A DNA stretch of 64,000 nucleotides from Nocardioides turkmenicus (GTDB lineage Bacteria; Actinomycetota; Actinomycetes; Propionibacteriales; Nocardioidaceae), in assembly GCF_011045035.1 (NCBI RefSeq), contig NZ_JAALAA010000014.1, forward strand, positions 62,001 to 126,000, written 5' to 3'. The notes below the pieces were generated by a model. It was not told the origin of the DNA and did no database searches. It was given only the letters and a program-made list of their open reading frames with translations. The number at the start of each line of letters is the position of its first letter. Position 1 is the stretch's first letter. The position numbers were made by a program, and so were the translations under genes. Positions 34,262 through 42,767 of this stretch are shown here, piece by piece.

Positions 34262-34813
34262 ATGGACCGCAAGGAGGAGCTCCTCGAGCAGGTGGTCGAG
34301 CACGTTCACAAGCACGGGCTGATCGGGCTGACCCTGCGTCCGCTGGCGGCCGCGATCGGCACCAGCGACCGGATGCTGATCTACCACTTCGGCGGCCGCG
34401 ACGAGCTCGTCGCCGCGGTGGTGGCGCGCACCAACGAGCTCTCCGTGGCGGCGGTCGCCGCGCTGGAGCCGGCCGAGGACGTACGCGCCGGGGTGGAGGC
34501 GCTGTGGCGGGCCTACCGCACCGACCCGTTGCACAGCTGCCTGCAGATCTACCTGCAGGCGGCCGCGACCGGGCTGATCGGGATGGAGCCCTACCGCTCG
34601 GTCGTCCGGGAGACCAATGAGCTCTGGTACGCCGCGCTGCGCGACTACATCACCGCCTGTGGTGCGCCACCCGAGCGAGCCGGCCGGATCGTCACCCTCG
34701 TCGACTCCTCGCTGTTCGGGTTCCACCTGGACCTGGCCACGGACCGGCCCGACGAGCTCGCTGCGGGGGTGGCCGATCTCGCCGCAGCCGCCGGAGCGAT
34801 CGCCTCAGCCTGA
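34262..34813 (+). CDS. TetR family regulator of the SMR gene
   Basis: The protein of about 183 residues has the HTH LLEQVVEHVHKHGLIGLTLRPLAAAIGTSDRMLIYHFGGRDEL in outline and a helical C-domain. I start at ATG 34262, leaderless; the ATG at 34241 lies inside the operator and is unlikely. It probably represses itself and the SMR efflux gene, and it releases DNA when a toxic cation binds. Confidence 0.88.
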   Translation: MDRKEELLEQVVEHVHKHGLIGLTLRPLAAAIGTSDRMLIYHFGGRDELVAAVVARTNELSVAAVAALEPAEDVRAGVEALWRAYRTDPLHSCLQIYLQAAATGLIGMEPYRSVVRETNELWYAALRDYITACGAPPERAGRIVTLVDSSLFGFHLDLATDRPDELAAGVADLAAAAGAIASA

Positions 34814-35698
34814 GACCAGGCGCAGTCTCCGCTCGGCGCGGCGTACGACGACCTGCTGGCCCCAGGACAACGCGAGCGTGTCGGTCTCGATGCCGTCGCC
34901 GAAGGCGACCAGACGGTCGGACTCCACCTCGATCGTGAGGCAGTCACCTGTCTGCCTTGCGTCCGCCAGGGTTCCCTCGGTCTGGGTCGTCCCGGTGGCG
35001 GGCGAGGGCCACGCCTCCCGCACGAACCAGGCCAGGTCCGGCGATGTCGGCGCGGGAAGCGTGAGCGTGCTGTGTCGCTCGACCCAGGCCGAGCGAGCCC
35101 AGCCGGTGGCACCCGTGCCGGTCGCGACGATCAGGCCGGAGGAGGCCTGCGACTCGGTCCGGCCGCCCACGGTGAGCCGGTAGCGGGCGGTCTGGTGGGT
35201 GGCCTGGCCGACGTACACCTCGTTGAGCGCGACCAGCGACTGGCCGTCGTCGGCGAGCGCCTCGACCATGGTCCGCTCCTCGCAGGTGCCGGTGGAGCGG
35301 ATCAGGTCGGCGGCGGCGCGGGGCGGGTAGCGGACGAGCACGCCGGCGTTGCGGCCGGGCTCGGGGTCGATCCCGATCACCGGCTGCCCGTCGAGGTACT
35401 TCGCGACGTTGGCGACCAGGCCGTCCTGGCCGACCACGACCACGATGTCCTCGGGGGCGAAGAGGAACCGGTCGAGATCGCCCCGCTCGACCGATCCCTG
35501 TCGCCAGTCGAGCGGGATCGCGGCGCTGACCTGCGCGATCGCCGACTTCAGCGCCTCGTGGCGACCCTGCACCTCGGCCAGGTCGCGGCCTCGTGTGGAG
35601 AGGAAGAAGCCGACCTGGCCGAGGGTGCCGTGACGCGCGACGAGCTCCTCCAGCTCGGTGGCCCGGTGGACCAGCACCACGCGAGGGGCGACGCTCAT
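34805..35698 (-). CDS. NAD-kinase-fold protein with altered GGDGT motif
   Basis: The 297-residue protein fits the ATP-NAD kinase/diacylglycerol-kinase fold: VVVVGQDGLVANVAKYLDGQ replaces the usual GGDGT loop, PVIGIDPEPGRNAGVLVRYPP replaces the GXNXGXLGFL region, and ASSGLIVATGTGATGW replaces the TPTGSTAY loop. Catalysis is therefore uncertain; it may bind NAD(H). It overlaps the SPFH gene by 4 bases (ATGA). The context with a NrtR-like regulator supports a role in NAD homeostasis. Confidence 0.78.
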   Translation of the reverse strand: MSVAPRVVLVHRATELEELVARHGTLGQVGFFLSTRGRDLAEVQGRHEALKSAIAQVSAAIPLDWRQGSVERGDLDRFLFAPEDIVVVVGQDGLVANVAKYLDGQPVIGIDPEPGRNAGVLVRYPPRAAADLIRSTGTCEERTMVEALADDGQSLVALNEVYVGQATHQTARYRLTVGGRTESQASSGLIVATGTGATGWARSAWVERHSTLTLPAPTSPDLAWFVREAWPSPATGTTQTEGTLADARQTGDCLTIEVESDRLVAFGDGIETDTLALSWGQQVVVRRAERRLRLVSG

Positions 35699-36699
35699 GC
35701 GTCGCTCCGCGCGCCGAGCTTGGCGAGGACCGGCGCGAGCAGGTCCGGGGTGAGCGCCAGGTGCTCGATCTGGGGCAGGTTGGCGGCCAGCTCCTTGAGC
35801 GCGAGGCCGAGCAGGACCGCCTCCGGCAGGTCGCGGTAGGCGGCCAGTGCGGCGGCCTCGGCGTCGGCCTTCGCCAGCCCGGTGGCCCGGGTGGCCTGGG
35901 CGTTCGCCTCGGCCAGCACCTGGGTGCGCTCGGCTTCGGCCGCGGTTGCGATCCGGGCCGCGGCGGCCTTCTCCTCGGCGCTGCGCCGCGCGTTGGCACC
36001 CTGCTGGCTGACCAGCTGCTCCTCGCGGCGGGCGAGCTCGATCTTGTTCTGCAGCTCGTTCTCGGAGATGGCCCGCTCGCGCTCGACCGCTGTCGCGCGC
36101 CGTTCGTACGTCGCCTTGTCGGCGTCCGCCTGCACGCGCTCGCGCGTCGGGGTGAGGAGCGCCTTCTCCACCTCGGGCTCGGGCCGCAGCGCGACGACCC
36201 GCACGCCCAGGATCGCGAGGCCGGTGGCGGCGAGGCGCTCGTCGCCACCGAGTCCGGCCGCGATCGCGTCGCGCACCGGTCCGACGCCGCCGGCGAGCAC
36301 GTCCGCCAGGCTGCGCCCGGCGATGAGGTTGAGGGCGTACTGCTGCGCGGTCTCGGTCAGCAGTCCGGCGACCTGATCGAGGGGGCTGCCGCGCCAGCGA
36401 CCGTTCTCGGGGTCGATGGAGAAGTCGATGCGGCCGGCGACCGCCGCCGGGTCGACGATGCGGAAGCTGACCGTGGCCTGCGTGGTCAGGTCCTGGAAGT
36501 CCGCGGTGCGTGCGTGGAAGAGCAGCGGCAGCTCGCGGTCGTCGACGGGCACCTCGGAGAGGACCGCGGAGAGCGGGCGGTACCAGAACGAGGCGCCGAC
36601 GCCGCTGTGGCGGACGGTGCCGTTGTGCAGGTGCTGGACGTGGGTCGTGGTGCTCCCGCGCAGGTGGCGGAGGAACGGGTAGCGGGCGATGTCGGCCAT
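35695..36699 (-). CDS. SPFH/Band 7 domain protein
   Basis: The 334-residue protein begins with a beta-rich SPFH domain (HVQHLHNGTVRHSGVGASFWYRPLSAVLSEVPVDDRELPL in outline, then VSFRIVDPAAVAGRIDF) and continues into a long charged coiled coil (about residues 195-275, with repeated ERERAISENELQNK and EAERTQVLAEANAQ). No membrane helix or signal is seen, so it is probably cytosolic or peripheral, unlike classical flotillins. AGGGAG precedes the ATG. It is the first gene of the unit divergent from the NrtR-like regulator. Confidence 0.88.
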   Translation of the reverse strand: MADIARYPFLRHLRGSTTTHVQHLHNGTVRHSGVGASFWYRPLSAVLSEVPVDDRELPLLFHARTADFQDLTTQATVSFRIVDPAAVAGRIDFSIDPENGRWRGSPLDQVAGLLTETAQQYALNLIAGRSLADVLAGGVGPVRDAIAAGLGGDERLAATGLAILGVRVVALRPEPEVEKALLTPTRERVQADADKATYERRATAVERERAISENELQNKIELARREEQLVSQQGANARRSAEEKAAAARIATAAEAERTQVLAEANAQATRATGLAKADAEAAALAAYRDLPEAVLLGLALKELAANLPQIEHLALTPDLLAPVLAKLGARSDA

Positions 36700-36733
36700 C
36701 TCAGACTCCCTGTCTGTGCATGCGGATTATTAG

Positions 36734-36779
36734 CGTCAGAATGACGATAAGGCGTGGCGCGCTTGTCGTCAAGATGACG
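36734..36779. promoter_or_regulatory. paired NrtR-type operators
   Basis: CGTCAGAATGACG at 36734-36746 and CGTCAAGATGACG at 36767-36779 are two 13-base palindromes (CGTCA-N3-TGACG), 33 bases apart, in the gap between divergent spfh and the Nudix regulator. The second overlaps a TTGTCG -35 box; CAAGAT at 36787-36792 is the -10 box before ATG 36799. Confidence 0.78.
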
Positions 36780-36798
36780 ATTGGTGCAAGATCGGCCC

Positions 36799-37500
36799 AT
36801 GGAGCACCTCCAAGGCCACGTGGGCAAAGTCGCCGTCACCGTCGACCTCGTCGTGCTCACCGTCCGTGACGAGGCGCTCTGCGCCCTGGTCGTACGCCGC
36901 GGCATCGAGCCTTTTCGAGGCGCGTGGGCGCTTCCGGGCGGGTTCGTCCTCGAGGACGAGGGCCTCGAGGAGGCGGCGGCGCGTGAGCTGGCCGAGGAGA
37001 CCGGCCTGCGGCCGGGCAGCGTGCATGTCGAGCAGCTGGCGACGTACGGCTCTCCGGGGCGGGACCCGCGGGCGCGGGTGGTCACCGTCGCCTACCTCGC
37101 GCTGGCCCCCGACCTCCCGGTGCCGGCCGCGGGATCGGACGCTGCGGACGCGCAGTGGTGTCCGGTCGACGACCTGCTCGCCGGCGACGGGCTCGCCTTC
37201 GACCACGCGGAGATCCTCCGCGACGGCGTCGAGCGCGCCCGCTCGAAGCTGGAGTACTCACCGCTGGGCGCGGCGTTCTGCGCCGAGGAGTTCACCGTCG
37301 CCGAGCTGCGCCGGGTCTACGAGATCGTCTGGGGTGCGCGGCTCGACCCCCGCAACTTCCACCGCAAGGTCACCAAGACCGAGGCGTTCCTCGAGCCGAC
37401 CGGTGCCACCACGACCCGGGACGGCGGCCGTCCGGCCCAGCTCTTCCGCCGGGGCTCGGCCGAGCACCTGCACCCGCCGCTGCTGCGACGTACGACCTAG
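36799..37500 (+). CDS. NrtR-like Nudix-domain transcriptional regulator
   Basis: The protein of about 233 residues has an N-terminal Nudix domain, GGFVLEDEGLEEAAARELAEETGL (the Nudix box GX5EX7REUXEEXGU fits), and a C-terminal winged helix: AAFCAEEFTVAELRRVYEIVWG and NFHRKVTKTEAFLEPTG. NrtR proteins sense ADP-ribose and control NAD genes. Its operator pair and divergent spfh-NADK-like genes support this. It may keep hydrolase activity, since the Nudix box is intact. Confidence 0.87.
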   Translation: MEHLQGHVGKVAVTVDLVVLTVRDEALCALVVRRGIEPFRGAWALPGGFVLEDEGLEEAAARELAEETGLRPGSVHVEQLATYGSPGRDPRARVVTVAYLALAPDLPVPAAGSDAADAQWCPVDDLLAGDGLAFDHAEILRDGVERARSKLEYSPLGAAFCAEEFTVAELRRVYEIVWGARLDPRNFHRKVTKTEAFLEPTGATTTRDGGRPAQLFRRGSAEHLHPPLLRRTT

Positions 37501-37607
37501 AGCGGTCACCGAATGGTCTCGGCGCGATCACGAACCGATAACGGCCCGATCTGGTGTGTCGCACAGCACAGCGGCTGCGGCGTACGCGCGTTGGGTAACT
37601 AGACAAC

Positions 37608-37642
37608 AGCCACGGCATTCTTGTCCAGCGGACGCCGTGGCT
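37608..37642. terminator. hairpin downstream of the Nudix regulator
   Basis: AGCCACGGC at 37608-37616 pairs perfectly with GCCGTGGCT at 37634-37642 around a 17-base loop. It lies in a 291-base gap and may end the regulator's transcript or lead into the ABC operon. Confidence 0.45.
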
Positions 37643-37670
37643 CGGGATCGCCCTGGAACGAACACTACGT

Positions 37671-37702
37671 TTGACAGTTCTTCCTGAAAGGGTCGTTACA
37701 AC
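37671..37702 (+). promoter_or_regulatory. promoter of the ABC importer operon
   Basis: A consensus TTGACA lies at 37671-37676. Possible -10 boxes are GTTACA (37695) or TACAAC (37697), with spacers of 18 or 20 bases. The leader to ATG 37792 is about 85 bases. I looked for a riboswitch in it and saw no known conserved core. Confidence 0.5.
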
Positions 37703-37791
37703 GCCGAAACGCTGGTGCCAGCACCTGAAACCTCCGGTCGCTACGGTCCCCGGGACCTGTGCGTGAAACTCCTCGAAGGGAACTCGTTTCG

Positions 37792-38907
37792 ATGTCTACC
37801 CCCGCCTCTCGGACCTCGCGACGTAAGTCAGTACGACTCCGGGCCGCTGCGGCCCTCATGTCCGTCATGGCCGCCACCACGCTGGCCGCCTGTGGATCCG
37901 ACTCCGACGATGGCGGCAAGGAGGAGGGCTTCGGGACGATCTCGATGCAGTACTCCTGGATCAAGAACGAGGAGTTCGCCGGCGAGTACTACGCCGAGGA
38001 CAAGGGCTACTACAAGGAAGCCGGCTTCGACGCGGTCAACGGCATCTCCGGCCCCGACACCGGTGTCGCCAAGCTGCTCTCCGGCAAGGTCCAGGTGGCC
38101 ATCAACGACGCCGCCTCGGTCGGCTCCGCGATCGCCGAGCAGGACGCGCCGCTGAAGATCATCGGCGCCACCTTCCAGAAGAACCCGTTCACCATCCTCT
38201 CCCTCAAGGACGGCGGCAACATCGCGACGCCGGCCGACCTCAAGGGCAAGAAGATCGGCGTCCAGGACTCCAACGTCAACGTCTTCAAGGCGATCCTCGC
38301 GGCCAACGGCCTCGAGGAGAAGAAGGACAACATCACCGTCGTCCCGGTCGAGTTCGACCCGACGCCGCTGATGGAGGGCCAGGTCGACGGCTTCATGGCC
38401 TACCTGACCAACGAGTCGATCACCGTCGAGCTCGCCGGCCATGAGGTCACCAACCTGCCCTACGCCGAGAACGGCGTGCCGTACGTCGCCGAGACCTACA
38501 CCGTCACCGACCAGTACCTCGCCGAGAACCGCGACCTCCTCAAGGCGCTGCTGACCGCGGAGATCAAGGGCTGGACCGAGACCTTCAAGAACCCGGCCGA
38601 GGAGGTGGTCAAGGTCGTCACGACCCACTACAACGAGGCGGCCACCGACTCCGACGGTCTCGAGGCCAGCTTCGGTGAGCTCGACCCGGTCAAGACCAAG
38701 CGCGGCCTGGAGGAGTCGCAGAAGCTGATCTCGACCCCGGAGACCGAGAAGAACGGCCTGTTCACCATCTCCGAGGAGCTCCAGCAGCAGACCGTCGACT
38801 CGCTCGCCGCCGCCGGCTGGGAGGTGACCGTCGAGGACCTGTTCGACACCTCGATCATCGACGAGATCTACGAGGAGAACCCCGAGCTGAAGGCCTACCA
38901 GAAGTAG
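37792..38907 (+). CDS. ABC transporter substrate-binding lipoprotein (NMT1/THI5 type)
   Basis: The protein of about 371 residues has a lipoprotein signal ([12 protein letters not shown]; lipobox LAAC). The mature part [30 protein letters not shown] and [14 protein letters not shown] stretch [15 protein letters not shown] match the NMT1/THI5/SsuA periplasmic-binding class, which takes up pyrimidines, sulfonates or similar compounds. It heads an operon of four genes. Position beside a purine-degradation cluster suggests a nucleobase-type ligand, but that is inference. I start at ATG 37792. Confidence 0.88.
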   Translation: MSTPASRTSRRKSVRLRAAAALMSVMAATTLAACGSDSDDGGKEEGFGTISMQYSWIKNEEFAGEYYAEDKGYYKEAGFDAVNGISGPDTGVAKLLSGKVQVAINDAASVGSAIAEQDAPLKIIGATFQKNPFTILSLKDGGNIATPADLKGKKIGVQDSNVNVFKAILAANGLEEKKDNITVVPVEFDPTPLMEGQVDGFMAYLTNESITVELAGHEVTNLPYAENGVPYVAETYTVTDQYLAENRDLLKALLTAEIKGWTETFKNPAEEVVKVVTTHYNEAATDSDGLEASFGELDPVKTKRGLEESQKLISTPETEKNGLFTISEELQQQTVDSLAAAGWEVTVEDLFDTSIIDEIYEENPELKAYQK

Positions 38908-38909
38908 TC

Positions 38910-39692
38910 ATGGCTGACGGCATCCAACTCTCAGGAATCAGCAAGGTCTTCGGCTCGGGGAACAAGGCTGTCACCGCGCTGAAGGACACCGAGCTCCACA
39001 CCGACCAGGGCTCGTTCCTCGCCCTGCTGGGCCCCTCCGGCTGCGGCAAGTCGACGATCCTGCGGATCCTCGCGGGCCTGGAGACTCCGACCAGCGGAGA
39101 GGCGTACGTCGACGGGAAGGCCCCCGCCGACCTGCGGCGTGACTCCGAGCTGGGGATCGCGTTCCAGGACCACGCGCTGCTGCCGTGGCGCTCGGTGGTG
39201 GGCAACATCAAGCTCGTCTTCGAGGTCGCCGGACGGCGTCCCGACATGGACTACATCCACGAGCTGATCAAGCTCGTCGGACTGGAGGGCTTCGAGAAGG
39301 CCCGTCCCGCGCAGCTCTCCGGCGGGATGCGCCAGCGTGTCTCGATCGCCCGGGCGCTCGCGCTCAAGCCGTCCGTGCTCCTGCTCGACGAGCCGTTCGG
39401 TGCGCTCGACGACATGACCCGGCAGAACCTCAACCTCGAGCTGCTCCGGATCTGGACCGAGAAGCCGGCGACGACGCTGCTGGTCACTCACGGCGTGAAC
39501 GAGGCGATCTTCCTCTCCGACCGGGTCGCGGTGATGTCGCCGCGACCGGGCCGGATCAAGGAGATCATCGAGGTCGACCTTCCCCGGCCGCGCACGCCCG
39601 AGATGATGCGTACGCCGGAGTTCCACGCGCTCGCCGACCGGGCCTCCGAGCTGCTCTTCGGGGACGACGGGCGCGCCGAGGCGGAGTCTTGA
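38910..39692 (+). CDS. ABC transporter ATPase (SsuB/TauB-like)
   Basis: The 260-residue ATPase has Walker [17 protein letters not shown], the Q-loop in [16 protein letters not shown], the signature [17 protein letters not shown], Walker [14 protein letters not shown], and the switch His in [10 protein letters not shown]. It powers the importer. The gene starts 3 bases after the substrate-binding gene and overlaps the first permease by one base. Confidence 0.95.
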   Translation: MADGIQLSGISKVFGSGNKAVTALKDTELHTDQGSFLALLGPSGCGKSTILRILAGLETPTSGEAYVDGKAPADLRRDSELGIAFQDHALLPWRSVVGNIKLVFEVAGRRPDMDYIHELIKLVGLEGFEKARPAQLSGGMRQRVSIARALALKPSVLLLDEPFGALDDMTRQNLNLELLRIWTEKPATTLLVTHGVNEAIFLSDRVAVMSPRPGRIKEIIEVDLPRPRTPEMMRTPEFHALADRASELLFGDDGRAEAES

Positions 39693-40489
39693 TGCGGGTG
39701 CCGGGCTGGCTCGCCGGGATCGTCGGCGTGGTCACCCTCTTCGTGCTCTGGGCGGTCGTGGCCGTGCTCGGGTTCCCGCCCGATGCCGGGACCGGGTTCA
39801 CGCCGGTGCCACCGCCGTGGACGGTGCTCTCCGAGATGGCGGCCGCCGGCCCGTCTGCGTTCTGGGACGGTGTGCTCCGGGAGACGCTGATGGAGGCGTC
39901 GATCGGCTTCCTGTGGGGCAACCTGATCGCGCTGCTGCTGGCCTCGCTGGTGCTGCTGGTGCCGTGGCTGGAGCCGGTCGTCATGCAGATCGCGGTGACG
40001 ACGTACTGCCTGCCCGTGGTCGCCGTCGGCGGCATCTCGATCGTCGTCCTGGGTGGCGCCGAGCAGCCGGGGGACCCCTCGAAGACCTCGATCTTCCTGG
40101 CTGCGCTGATGGTCTTCTTCACGACCGTCGTCGGCGCCGTGCTGGGCTTCAAGTCGGCCGACCGCGCCTCGCTCGATGTCGTCCGGGTCTACGGCGGGTC
40201 GGTGTGGACGCAGCTGGTGAAGGTACGTCTCGTCGCGGCCGTCCCGGCGATCCTCAACGCGCTGCAGATCGCGGTGCCGACGGCGATCCTGGGAGCGGTC
40301 CTCGGTGAGTATCTCGGCTCCACCGACCGTGGGGTCGGGCGCACGCTGATCGTGCTGCAGGGCAAACCCGACCCGGAGCGGCTCTGGGCCGTCTTCCTGG
40401 TCTGTGCCCTGGTCGCCCTGACCGGCTATCTGCTGCTGGGGCTGGTCTCGCGTCTGGTGACGCCATGGGTCGCAGGGAGGTCCGGATGA
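39692..40489 (+). CDS. ABC transporter permease 1
   Basis: The 265-residue protein has about six membrane segments. The BPD-transport loop with the EAA-like motif appears as DRASLDVVRVYGGSVWTQLVKVRLVAAVPAIL. It forms one half of the membrane channel. Its start is the ATG in TGATG of the ATPase stop. It overlaps the second permease by 4 bases. Confidence 0.9.
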   Translation: MRVPGWLAGIVGVVTLFVLWAVVAVLGFPPDAGTGFTPVPPPWTVLSEMAAAGPSAFWDGVLRETLMEASIGFLWGNLIALLLASLVLLVPWLEPVVMQIAVTTYCLPVVAVGGISIVVLGGAEQPGDPSKTSIFLAALMVFFTTVVGAVLGFKSADRASLDVVRVYGGSVWTQLVKVRLVAAVPAILNALQIAVPTAILGAVLGEYLGSTDRGVGRTLIVLQGKPDPERLWAVFLVCALVALTGYLLLGLVSRLVTPWVAGRSG

Positions 40490-41292
40490 GATCGGGTGCT
40501 GGATCACTGTCACGCGCCGTTATCGGGCCGGTGCTGCACACCCTCGCCGCGCTGGCGATCGTGGCCGTGCTCTGGCAGGCGTTCGTGTCGTTCTCCAGCG
40601 TCTCGGAGTTCGTCGCGAAGGGTCCGCTGGACGTCGTGGACCATCTCTTCACGGGTCCGGACGCCGCCGCCCACCGGGCAGAGCTGTTCCCGCTGACCTG
40701 GGTGACGTTGAAGGACGCCGGGCTCGGCTTCGTCGCCGGGATGGCGCTCGCGGTGGTCGCGGCGGTGCTGTTCAACCTGTCGCGTACGGTCGAGGCCGGC
40801 GTGATGCCGCTGGCGCTGCTGCTGCGCTCGATCCCGCTGGTCGCGATCGCGCCTGTGGTCATGCTGATCACCGGTCGCGCCTCTGCCGCTTCGGTCGTGG
40901 TGCTCGGGATCATCGTGGTGCTCTTCCCGGCGCTGGCGGCCGTCCTGTTCGGGCTCTCGCAGGCGTCGCCCCAGTCGTTGGACCTGGTCGCCGTCTACGG
41001 CGGCTCGCGGCTCACCGCGATCCGCAAGGTGTCGCTGCCCGGCGCGCTCCCGTCGGTCTTCGCCGCCGCCCGGGTCTCGGTGCCCGGCGCAGTGACCGGT
41101 GCGCTCCTGGCCGAGTGGCTCTCGACCGGGAAGGGCATCGGCGGCAACATCCAGAAGTTCCCCGCCGCCGCCCGCTTCGACGACCTGTGGGCCGCCGTCG
41201 CGATCATCACCGTGGTCACGCTCGTGCTCTACAACCTCGTCCAGCTCCTGGAGTCGGTTGCGCTGGAGCGGATGGGGATGACAACCCGCTAG
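40486..41292 (+). CDS. ABC transporter permease 2
   Basis: The 268-residue permease has six membrane segments and the loop SLDLVAVYGGSRLTAIRKVSLPGALPSVFAAARV in outline. Two different permease genes with one ATPase is the heteromeric THI5-type layout. It starts at ATG 40486 (ATGA overlap). The transcript ends in the repeated hairpin element at 41297-41404. Confidence 0.92.
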   Translation: MRSGAGSLSRAVIGPVLHTLAALAIVAVLWQAFVSFSSVSEFVAKGPLDVVDHLFTGPDAAAHRAELFPLTWVTLKDAGLGFVAGMALAVVAAVLFNLSRTVEAGVMPLALLLRSIPLVAIAPVVMLITGRASAASVVVLGIIVVLFPALAAVLFGLSQASPQSLDLVAVYGGSRLTAIRKVSLPGALPSVFAAARVSVPGAVTGALLAEWLSTGKGIGGNIQKFPAAARFDDLWAAVAIITVVTLVLYNLVQLLESVALERMGMTTR

Positions 41293-41296
41293 CGCC

Positions 41297-41404
41297 GAAG
41301 CGTCACCCCCGTCGCGCGAGGCGTCACTCCCGTCGGCCGAGTGGGCACTCTGGTGCCCACTCGGCCGACGTACGTGACGCCTCGGCCTGCGCGGGTGACG
41401 CCTC
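41297..41404. repeat. palindromic element at convergent gene ends, copy 1
   Basis: Two left arms (GAAGCGTCAC 41297-41306; GAGGCGTCAC 41318-41327) face two right arms (GTGACGCCTC 41374-41383 and 41395-41404). Between them an 18-base perfect stem, CGTCGGCCGAGTGGGCAC at 41331-41348, pairs with 41353-41370 around TCTG. It fills the gap between permease 2 and the convergent guanine deaminase and probably ends both transcripts. The same layout recurs at 60512-60598. Confidence 0.85.
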
Positions 41405-41410
41405 GGCAGG

Positions 41411-41890
41411 TCAGTAGTCGGTGCGGTCCTGTTTGGCGAGCCACGCGTCGAACGGGTCGTACGCCTGGGGGATCCGCAGCTCGTCGACCTTGGTCGGCCA
41501 GTCGTGGTGCTCGTTGGCGCGCCCGGTGCCGAACAGGTCGTAGAAGGCGCGGTCGTCGAACCCGCCCTTGGCCGCGTCGTCACGGTCGGCCGCGTAGACG
41601 ACGCGGTCCAGGCGTGCCCACAGCGCGGTCGCCAGGCACATCGGGCAGGGTTCGCACGAGGTGTAGAGGGTGCAGCCGGCCAGCGAGAAGCTGTCGGCCT
41701 CCTTGCACGCCGAGCGGATCGCGACGATCTCGGCGTGGGCGCTCGGGTCCAGGTCGCGGGTGACGCGGTTCTGGCCGGTGCCGAGCAGGATGCCGTCGCG
41801 GAGGATGATGGCACCGAACGGGCCACCGCCGTTGTTGACGTTGCGGACGGCCAGCGCGACCGCCTGCTCCAGCCACATGGTGTCGGTCAT
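41411..41890 (-). CDS. guaD: guanine deaminase (cytidine-deaminase fold)
   Basis: The 159-residue deaminase has the zinc site: HAE in PSAHAEIVAIRSA, and PCPMC in SCEPCPMCLATALW. The length and NNGGGPFGAIILRDGILLG opening fit GuaD of the CDA superfamily, which turns guanine into xanthine. ATG 41890 has GAGGGGGAA upstream. It is the last gene of a minus-strand purine cluster, downstream of the RpiR-type regulator. Confidence 0.87.
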   Translation of the reverse strand: MTDTMWLEQAVALAVRNVNNGGGPFGAIILRDGILLGTGQNRVTRDLDPSAHAEIVAIRSACKEADSFSLAGCTLYTSCEPCPMCLATALWARLDRVVYAADRDDAAKGGFDDRAFYDLFGTGRANEHHDWPTKVDELRIPQAYDPFDAWLAKQDRTDY

Positions 41891-41948
41891 GATTCCCCCT
41901 CGCACAGGCCCGAGAATCGATGTCTCTACTGTCATTGTGCTCCCGTTG

Positions 41949-42767
41949 TCACTCGACCTCGTGGAGCCGATCGTAGGTGGCGCTGATCGCGGACACGCGG
42001 TCGCGTCCGGAGCGGCCGCGCTGGTGGAGCACACCGTCGGCGAGCACGCTCGCCAGCGACATCGGCGCCGCCAGGGAGTCGAAGGCGAGGCCGCCCTGGA
42101 CCGGGCACTCCAGCCCGATGTCGGCGCGCCCCAGGTGGACCGTCCCGGTCGGGTCGGCGATCACGATCACCGTGCTCCCGGAGGCCGCGGCGGCGTCGAC
42201 GAACTCGCCGAAGCCAGGTGGCCGGCGCCGGAGCCCGACCGCGATCACCACCGAACCGTCGCCGAGCTCGGCCAGCTCCTCGCCGATGACCTGGCCGGGC
42301 GCCGGGGCGAGGGTGACCCGCTCGCGGGTCTGGGTGAGCTGCTGGCGCAGATGGAGCGCGACCGGGTAGGAGTTGCGCCAGCCGGCGATCATCACGTCGC
42401 TCGCCCCGGAGATGGCCGCGACCGCCTCGGCGATGCCGGCCTGCGTCACCGCGCGCGCGATCGCGGCCGCCTCGTTCTCGGCGTGCGCGCTCAGGTCGGG
42501 GGCGCCCTCGACGCGCCGCGGCTCACCAGCCGTACGCAGCCCCCGCAGGTGGTCGCGTACCTCGTCGAACCCGTCGAACCCCAAGGACCGGAAGAGCCGG
42601 CTCATCGTCGCCTTGGAGACCTCGGCGAGCGAGGCCAGCTCGGCCGCGCGGTAGGTCGCCAGGTCGTCGAGGTGCTCGAGGAGCGTGTCGGCAGCCTTGC
42701 GTTCCTGGGGCGAGAGCGACGGGTAGGTCAGGGCGATCCGCCGGTCGATCCGCTGGTCCGCGCTCAT
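41949..42767 (-). CDS. MurR/RpiR family transcriptional regulator
   Basis: The 272-residue protein has an N-terminal HTH_6 (YPSLSPQERKAADTLLEHL; ASLAEVSKATMSRLFRSLGFDGFDEVRDHL in outline) and a C-terminal SIS domain (ASDVMIAGWRNSYPVALHLRQQL, and GSVVIAVGLRRRPPGF). RpiR regulators usually sense phosphosugars. Here the gene is coupled to uricase by an ATGA overlap, so it most likely regulates purine degradation. Homologous HTH/SIS proteins sit in other actinobacterial uricase loci. Confidence 0.88.
   Translation of the reverse strand: MSADQRIDRRIALTYPSLSPQERKAADTLLEHLDDLATYRAAELASLAEVSKATMSRLFRSLGFDGFDEVRDHLRGLRTAGEPRRVEGAPDLSAHAENEAAAIARAVTQAGIAEAVAAISGASDVMIAGWRNSYPVALHLRQQLTQTRERVTLAPAPGQVIGEELAELGDGSVVIAVGLRRRPPGFGEFVDAAAASGSTVIVIADPTGTVHLGRADIGLECPVQGGLAFDSLAAPMSLASVLADGVLHQRGRSGRDRVSAISATYDRLHEVE

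Noticed and set aside
37501..37791. Possible riboswitch before the ABC operon
   Set aside because: Leaders of such importers can carry guanidine or thiamin-pyrophosphate riboswitches, but I could not find the conserved cores (for example CTAGGG-type or CTGAGA-type blocks). Only a hairpin and a promoter are supported.
41297..41404. CRISPR-like repeat array
   Set aside because: The repeated 10-mers are arranged as facing palindrome arms, not as direct repeats with regular spacers.
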